A stretch of 64,000 nucleotides of DNA, from assembly GCF_002876705.1 (NCBI RefSeq), contig NZ_MDAG01000021.1, positions 59,229-123,228 on the forward strand, written 5' to 3'. A program made the translations under genes and the position numbers. This document shows positions 60,459 through 64,000 of this stretch, piece by piece. Each line of letters begins with the position of its first letter. Position 1 is the first letter of the stretch. Origin of the DNA: Enterovibrio norvegicus_B. Its GTDB lineage: Bacteria > Pseudomonadota > Gammaproteobacteria > Enterobacterales > Vibrionaceae. The notes under the pieces are model-generated. The model was not told the origin of the DNA, made no database searches, and worked only from the letters and a program-made list of their open reading frames with translations.

Positions 60459-61883
60459 TTATTGGACTTGTTCGCCGCTTGCAATGACACTTTCTCGTAC
60501 TTTGTCTGCAAACTGCAACGCTTGATCACGAATTGAGCGTTCATCGACCGTTGAGATGTCTCTGTCTTGCATCAGTACATTGCCATCAACGATGGCATGT
60601 CTCACATTCGTCGCATACGCGGAATACACCAAGGCGGAATAAGGATTGTACATTGGCACCATATTCGGGGCTTTTGTATCGACTACGATGATGTCAGCAA
60701 GCTTACCCACTTCAAGTGAACCAATCTTATCTTCCATGTGTAGCGCACGCGCTGCACCCATGGTTGCCATTTCAATGACCTTCACTGGCGGCATCGCTGC
60801 GCGATCTTGATTCACCAGTTTATGCACTTTCGCGACCTGATTGAACTCATCAATTGTGCTTAGTGTGTTGCCTGACATTGGGCCATCGGTACCCAGTCCA
60901 ATACGCAGACCGTCATCGAACATCTTCAGTGCCGGAGAAACGCCTTTTGCCGATTTGATATTAGCACTCATATTATGTGCCACACCCACATCGTGCTTTT
61001 TAAGTAGCGCAATGTCGTGGTCGTTCACATTAATCACGTGAGCACCGATAAGGTTTGGCGTGAGCGCGCCAATATCAGCCATATACTGCACTGAGCTTTT
61101 ACCGCCACTGCGCTCAGCAATGACTTCGTTTTCGCGATCAGATTCTGCAAGGTGGATCATTACAGGCACATCAAGCGCTAGCGACAGCTCTGTGATTTGC
61201 TGAAGCACTTCCGTGGTGTTCGTGTACGGCGCGTGAGGCGCAAATGCAGGCGTGATGCGAGGGTGGTCTTTGTATTGTTTAATGAAGTTCACAGCATACT
61301 GAATGCCTTCTTGCGCATTGGCCGCATCCGCCACCGGATACTTAATGACGGTTTCGCCCAAAATGGCACGCATGCCGATTTCATCAACGGTTTTCGCCAC
61401 TTCATCTTCGAAGTAGTACATGTCCGCATATGTCGTCACACCGCCTTTCAGCATTTCAACGTTCCCCAATTGCGCGCCTATACGCACCATGTCGCGACTC
61501 ACCAATGCTTTTTCTAACGGGAATATATAGCGATGTAGGCGATCAGGCACATCGTCTGCTAATGAGCGAAATACCGTCATGGAGGCATGAGTGTGGGTGT
61601 TGATCAAACCGGGCATCACAATGTCGCCATCCACATCTAGCACCGTTTTGGCGACATAGTCATCAGCCAAGTCAGCATTACCCACCGCCACAATCTTGTT
61701 GCCTTTCACCACAACCACGCCACTTTCTAACACCGTTTTTTCCGTGTTCATGGTCAGAACGGTAGCATCTTTGATCAGCAGATCGACTTTTTCAGCAGCA
61801 AACGCAGCCGACGAAAATGCCGCAGAGGAGACCATGGTTGCGACAGCAACACTGGCGGAAAGTAGGGTTTTCTTGAACATCAT
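60459..61883 (-). CDS. Exported amidohydrolase of the ATZ/TRZ (cytosine deaminase-like) family
   Basis: About 474 residues. The N-terminus has a Sec signal (K-K-T-L-L-S-A-S-V-A-V-A-T-M-V, Ala-rich, likely cut near A-F-A-A), so the enzyme is probably periplasmic. The metal site is H-T-H in L-I-N-T-H-T-H-A-S-M; further ligands are suggested by F-A-P-H-A-P-Y-T, I-H-L-A-E-S-D and G-T-D-G-P-M-S-G. Cytoplasmic relatives deaminate S-adenosylhomocysteine, methylthioadenosine or triazines; the substrate here is not predictable. Adjacent ATGs at 61883 and 61880, or one seven codons earlier, are possible starts. Confidence 0.88.
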   Translation of the reverse strand: MMFKKTLLSASVAVATMVSSAAFSSAAFAAEKVDLLIKDATVLTMNTEKTVLESGVVVVKGNKIVAVGNADLADDYVAKTVLDVDGDIVMPGLINTHTHASMTVFRSLADDVPDRLHRYIFPLEKALVSRDMVRIGAQLGNVEMLKGGVTTYADMYYFEDEVAKTVDEIGMRAILGETVIKYPVADAANAQEGIQYAVNFIKQYKDHPRITPAFAPHAPYTNTTEVLQQITELSLALDVPVMIHLAESDRENEVIAERSGGKSSVQYMADIGALTPNLIGAHVINVNDHDIALLKKHDVGVAHNMSANIKSAKGVSPALKMFDDGLRIGLGTDGPMSGNTLSTIDEFNQVAKVHKLVNQDRAAMPPVKVIEMATMGAARALHMEDKIGSLEVGKLADIIVVDTKAPNMVPMYNPYSALVYSAYATNVRHAIVDGNVLMQDRDISTVDERSIRDQALQFADKVRESVIASGEQVQ

Positions 61884-62029
61884 TTCTTCATCTTCACACA
61901 GCAAGGGAATTCGCGTGAATAATGGGCTGACGTGCTACAAAGAGAAATAAAAAGCGCAACATCGCTCGCAAAAGTGTGAACTATGCCAAACGGTTGCATA
62001 TCCATAGATTGCCCATTTTCAGGCATAAA

Positions 62030-62055
62030 AAAACACCGGATAAATCCGGTGTTTT
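62030..62055 (-). terminator. lysS terminator
   Basis: ACACCGGA (62033-62040) and TCCGGTGT (62045-62052) with a TAAA loop; A- and T-runs on both sides make it bidirectional. Confidence 0.9.
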
Positions 62056-62110
62056 TCAACGTACAAAACAGGGGCGTTTATGCGCCTTGTGAGCGAATAA
62101 ACATCGGCAA

Positions 62111-63619
62111 TTAGCCTTTGTTTTGTGGGCGCATTGCAGGGAACAAAATCACGTCACGAATCGTGTGCGTGTTAGTAAACAGCATCGCCAGACGGTCGAT
62201 ACCAATACCTTGACCCGCCGTTGGTGGCAAGCCGTGTTCCAGTGCAGTGATGTAGTCAGCGTCGTAGAACATCGCTTCGTCATCACCCGATTCTTTCGCA
62301 TCAACTTGCGCTTTAAAGCGGTTGTCTTGGTCTTCTGCGTCGTTAAGCTCAGAGAAACCATTTGCCACTTCGCGGCCGCCGATAAAGAATTCAAAACGAT
62401 CAGTGAAGAACGGATTGTTATCGCTACGACGCGCCAGCGGAGAAATGTCTGCTGGGTAGCCCGTGATGAAGGTTGGCTGGATCAGCTTAGGCTCAGCGGT
62501 CTCACCGAAGATCTCTTCAAGTAGCTGACCACAGGTCCAGAACTTCTCAACATAGATGTTCAATGACTGAGCAATAGATACCATCAATTCACGGTTCTGA
62601 ACGCCTTCCTCATCCAATGCTTGGATGTCTGCGTGGTCAGGGTTGTATTGCTTGATGGCTTCCAGCATGGTCATGCGTGCGTATTTACCGCCAAACTCAA
62701 CCGTGTGCTCACCGTAAGGCATCGCAGAGTTACCCAGAACCTCGATAGCCACAGTACGTAACATATCTTCAGTCAGGTCGATCAGGTCGTTGTAATCCGC
62801 GTACGCCATGTAGAATTCAATCATGGTGAATTCTGGGTTATGACGCGGAGACAAACCTTCGTTACGGAAGTTACGGTTGATTTCAAACACACGCTCAAAA
62901 CCACCCACAACCAAACGCTTCAGGTATAGCTCAGGCGCGATACGCAGGTACATTTCTTGATCAAGTGCGTTGTGGTGAGTGATGAATGGACGCGCTGACG
63001 CACCGCCAGGGATCACTTGCATCATCGGCGTTTCCACTTCCATGAAGTCTTTCGACTCCATGTAACGGCGGATCGCAGAAATCAGCTTAGAACGCACTTT
63101 AAACGCGTTACGTGAATCTTCGTTCACGATAAGGTCAACGTAACGCTGACGGTAACGCGTTTCTTGGTCAGTCAGACCATGGAATTTTTCTGGAAGTGGA
63201 CGCAACGCTTTGGTCAGCAGTTGGTACTCTTCCATGTTCACGTAAAGGTCACCTTTACCTGATTTATGCAGCGCACCAGTCACACCGATGATGTCACCGA
63301 TATCAAGGCCTTGGTATTGTTCTTTCAGTACGTTTTGCACGTCTTTTGCTGCATACGCCTGAATGCGACCATTCACGTCTTGTAGCGCAAGGAATGGACC
63401 ACGTTTTGCCATGATACGGCCAGCAACGGTCACTTTGTGATCCAATGCTTCTAGCTCTTCCTTGCTCTTTTCGCCAAATTCAGCCTGAAGGTCTGCCGCT
63501 GTGTGCTCACGACGAAAATCATTCGGGTGGCCATTCGCTTTGCAGTTTTGACGAATGTGGTTCAGTTTCGCACGACGCTCCGCAATCAGCTTGTTTTCGT
63601 CTAGTAATTGGTCAGTCAT
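62111..63619 (-). CDS. lysS: Lysyl-tRNA synthetase, class II
   Basis: A 502-residue homodimeric class II synthetase. An N-terminal OB-fold anticodon-binding domain (about 60-150) is followed by the catalytic domain with motif 2 in F-R-N-E-G-L-S-P-R-H-N-P-E-F-T and motif 3 in G-I-G-I-D-R-L-A-M-L. The prfB-lysS order is widespread in gammaproteobacteria; the gap is 27 bp. Confidence 0.98.
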   Translation of the reverse strand: MTDQLLDENKLIAERRAKLNHIRQNCKANGHPNDFRREHTAADLQAEFGEKSKEELEALDHKVTVAGRIMAKRGPFLALQDVNGRIQAYAAKDVQNVLKEQYQGLDIGDIIGVTGALHKSGKGDLYVNMEEYQLLTKALRPLPEKFHGLTDQETRYRQRYVDLIVNEDSRNAFKVRSKLISAIRRYMESKDFMEVETPMMQVIPGGASARPFITHHNALDQEMYLRIAPELYLKRLVVGGFERVFEINRNFRNEGLSPRHNPEFTMIEFYMAYADYNDLIDLTEDMLRTVAIEVLGNSAMPYGEHTVEFGGKYARMTMLEAIKQYNPDHADIQALDEEGVQNRELMVSIAQSLNIYVEKFWTCGQLLEEIFGETAEPKLIQPTFITGYPADISPLARRSDNNPFFTDRFEFFIGGREVANGFSELNDAEDQDNRFKAQVDAKESGDDEAMFYDADYITALEHGLPPTAGQGIGIDRLAMLFTNTHTIRDVILFPAMRPQNKG

Positions 63620-63646
63620 AGTGAACCTTTGAATTAACGTAAAAAA

Positions 63647-64000
63647 TTACAAACCAGATTTCAGGCTGGCTTCAATAAACTTGTCGAGATCACCATCAAG
63701 TACCACTTGGGTATTGCGGTTCTCAACGCCAGTACGCAAATCTTTAATACGTGAATCATCCAACACGTATGAGCGGATCTGGCTACCCCAACCGATGTCA
63801 GACTTCGAGTCTTCGTTGGCTTGCTTCTCGGCGTTTTGCTTGTGCATTTCTAGCTCAAACAGTTTTGCGCGAAGCTGCTTCATCGCCTGATCTTTGTTTT
63901 TGTGCTGACTACGGTCGTTCTGGCACTGCACCACGGTATTGGTAGGTACGTGAGTAATACGTACCGCCGATTCGGTGGTGTTAACGTGCTGACCACCCGC
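63647..64000 (-). CDS. prfB: Peptide chain release factor 2 (RF2), C-terminal 117 residues
   Basis: The frame is open to the window edge and its first visible residues are A-G-G-Q-H-V-N-T-T, the universal G-G-Q loop that triggers peptide release at UGA and UAA stops. The N-terminal two-thirds and the usual programmed +1 frameshift near codon 25 lie outside the window, so their presence cannot be judged. It is read into lysS. Confidence 0.97.
   Translation of the reverse strand, partial: AGGQHVNTTESAVRITHVPTNTVVQCQNDRSQHKNKDQAMKQLRAKLFELEMHKQNAEKQANEDSKSDIGWGSQIRSYVLDDSRIKDLRTGVENRNTQVVLDGDLDKFIEASLKSGL

Noticed and set aside
63647..64000. Programmed +1 frameshift of prfB
   Set aside because: The frameshift site lies near codon 25, outside the window; the visible 3' part is a single open frame.

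Overview
The window is a chromosomal segment of a member of the Vibrionaceae. The evidence is gene content and order: a RocS-type GGDEF-EAL gene between ubiT and ubiUV, an OmpU-like porin followed by dacB, HlyU, NptA, and VpsR beside lysS-prfB. As I remember it, this order closely follows the V. cholerae chromosome I block around VC0632-VC0685. The protein sequences look like a relative of Vibrio (possibly Photobacterium, Grimontia or Enterovibrio) rather than V. cholerae itself, but genus cannot be settled by eye. There is no CRISPR array, prophage, insertion sequence or rRNA operon; almost everything is conserved core genome.

Layout. 1-4380 (minus): a cut-off TatD-family nuclease gene, prfC, holD-rimI, yhbS-ubiT. 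4556-8699 (plus): the c-di-GMP enzyme RocS, then ubiU-ubiV for O2-independent ubiquinone hydroxylation; with ubiT these form a split ubiTUV set. 8819-24812 (minus): nlpI, then the long transcription/translation cluster, read in the direction of transcription as rlmE, ftsH, folP, glmM, secG, tRNA-Leu(GAG), tRNA-fMet, rimP, nusA, infB, rbfA, truB, rpsO, pnp. The intervening hairpins, tandem terminators and the RNase III-type pnp leader match the E. coli layout. 24944-29543: yhbY (+), greA (-), an OmpU-like porin and dacB (+), and a short MgtE-type transporter (-) with an unusual leader. 30117-41926 (minus): carAB, dapB, ispH, fkpB, lspA, ileS, ribF. 41988-48712: murJ and rpsT divergently, hlyU, nhaA with a small exported protein and nhaR, and the phosphate transporter gene nptA. 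48902-54316 (minus): rppH, ptsP, a TSUP permease, lgt, thyA. 54937-58629: mutH, a small conserved protein, tas, a DUF1127-like protein and a PACE-family efflux protein. 58723-64000 (minus): vpsR, an exported amidohydrolase, lysS and the 3' end of prfB.

How the parts work together. Most operons serve translation (release factors, initiation factor, tRNAs, ribosome assembly, RNA decay), cell envelope (lgt, lspA, murJ, glmM, dacB, secG), cofactors and nucleotides (carAB, folP, thyA, ribF, ispH), and ion or phosphate homeostasis (nhaAR, nptA, MgtE-like). RocS and VpsR are two known arms of Vibrio c-di-GMP/biofilm control.

The least explained material is in untranslated leaders. These are: (i) a hairpin that would hide the ribosome-binding site and part of the start codon of the PACE gene; (ii) a similar hairpin, plus a 25-codon ORF, before the DUF1127-like gene; (iii) an 18-codon Pro/Arg leader ORF and a possible multi-branched RNA before the CBS-less MgtE gene; (iv) a three-repeat Pho-box-like array touching the Shine-Dalgarno of nptA; (v) a cluster of DnaA-box-like and GATC sites between rppH and mutH. 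These are inferences from sequence alone.
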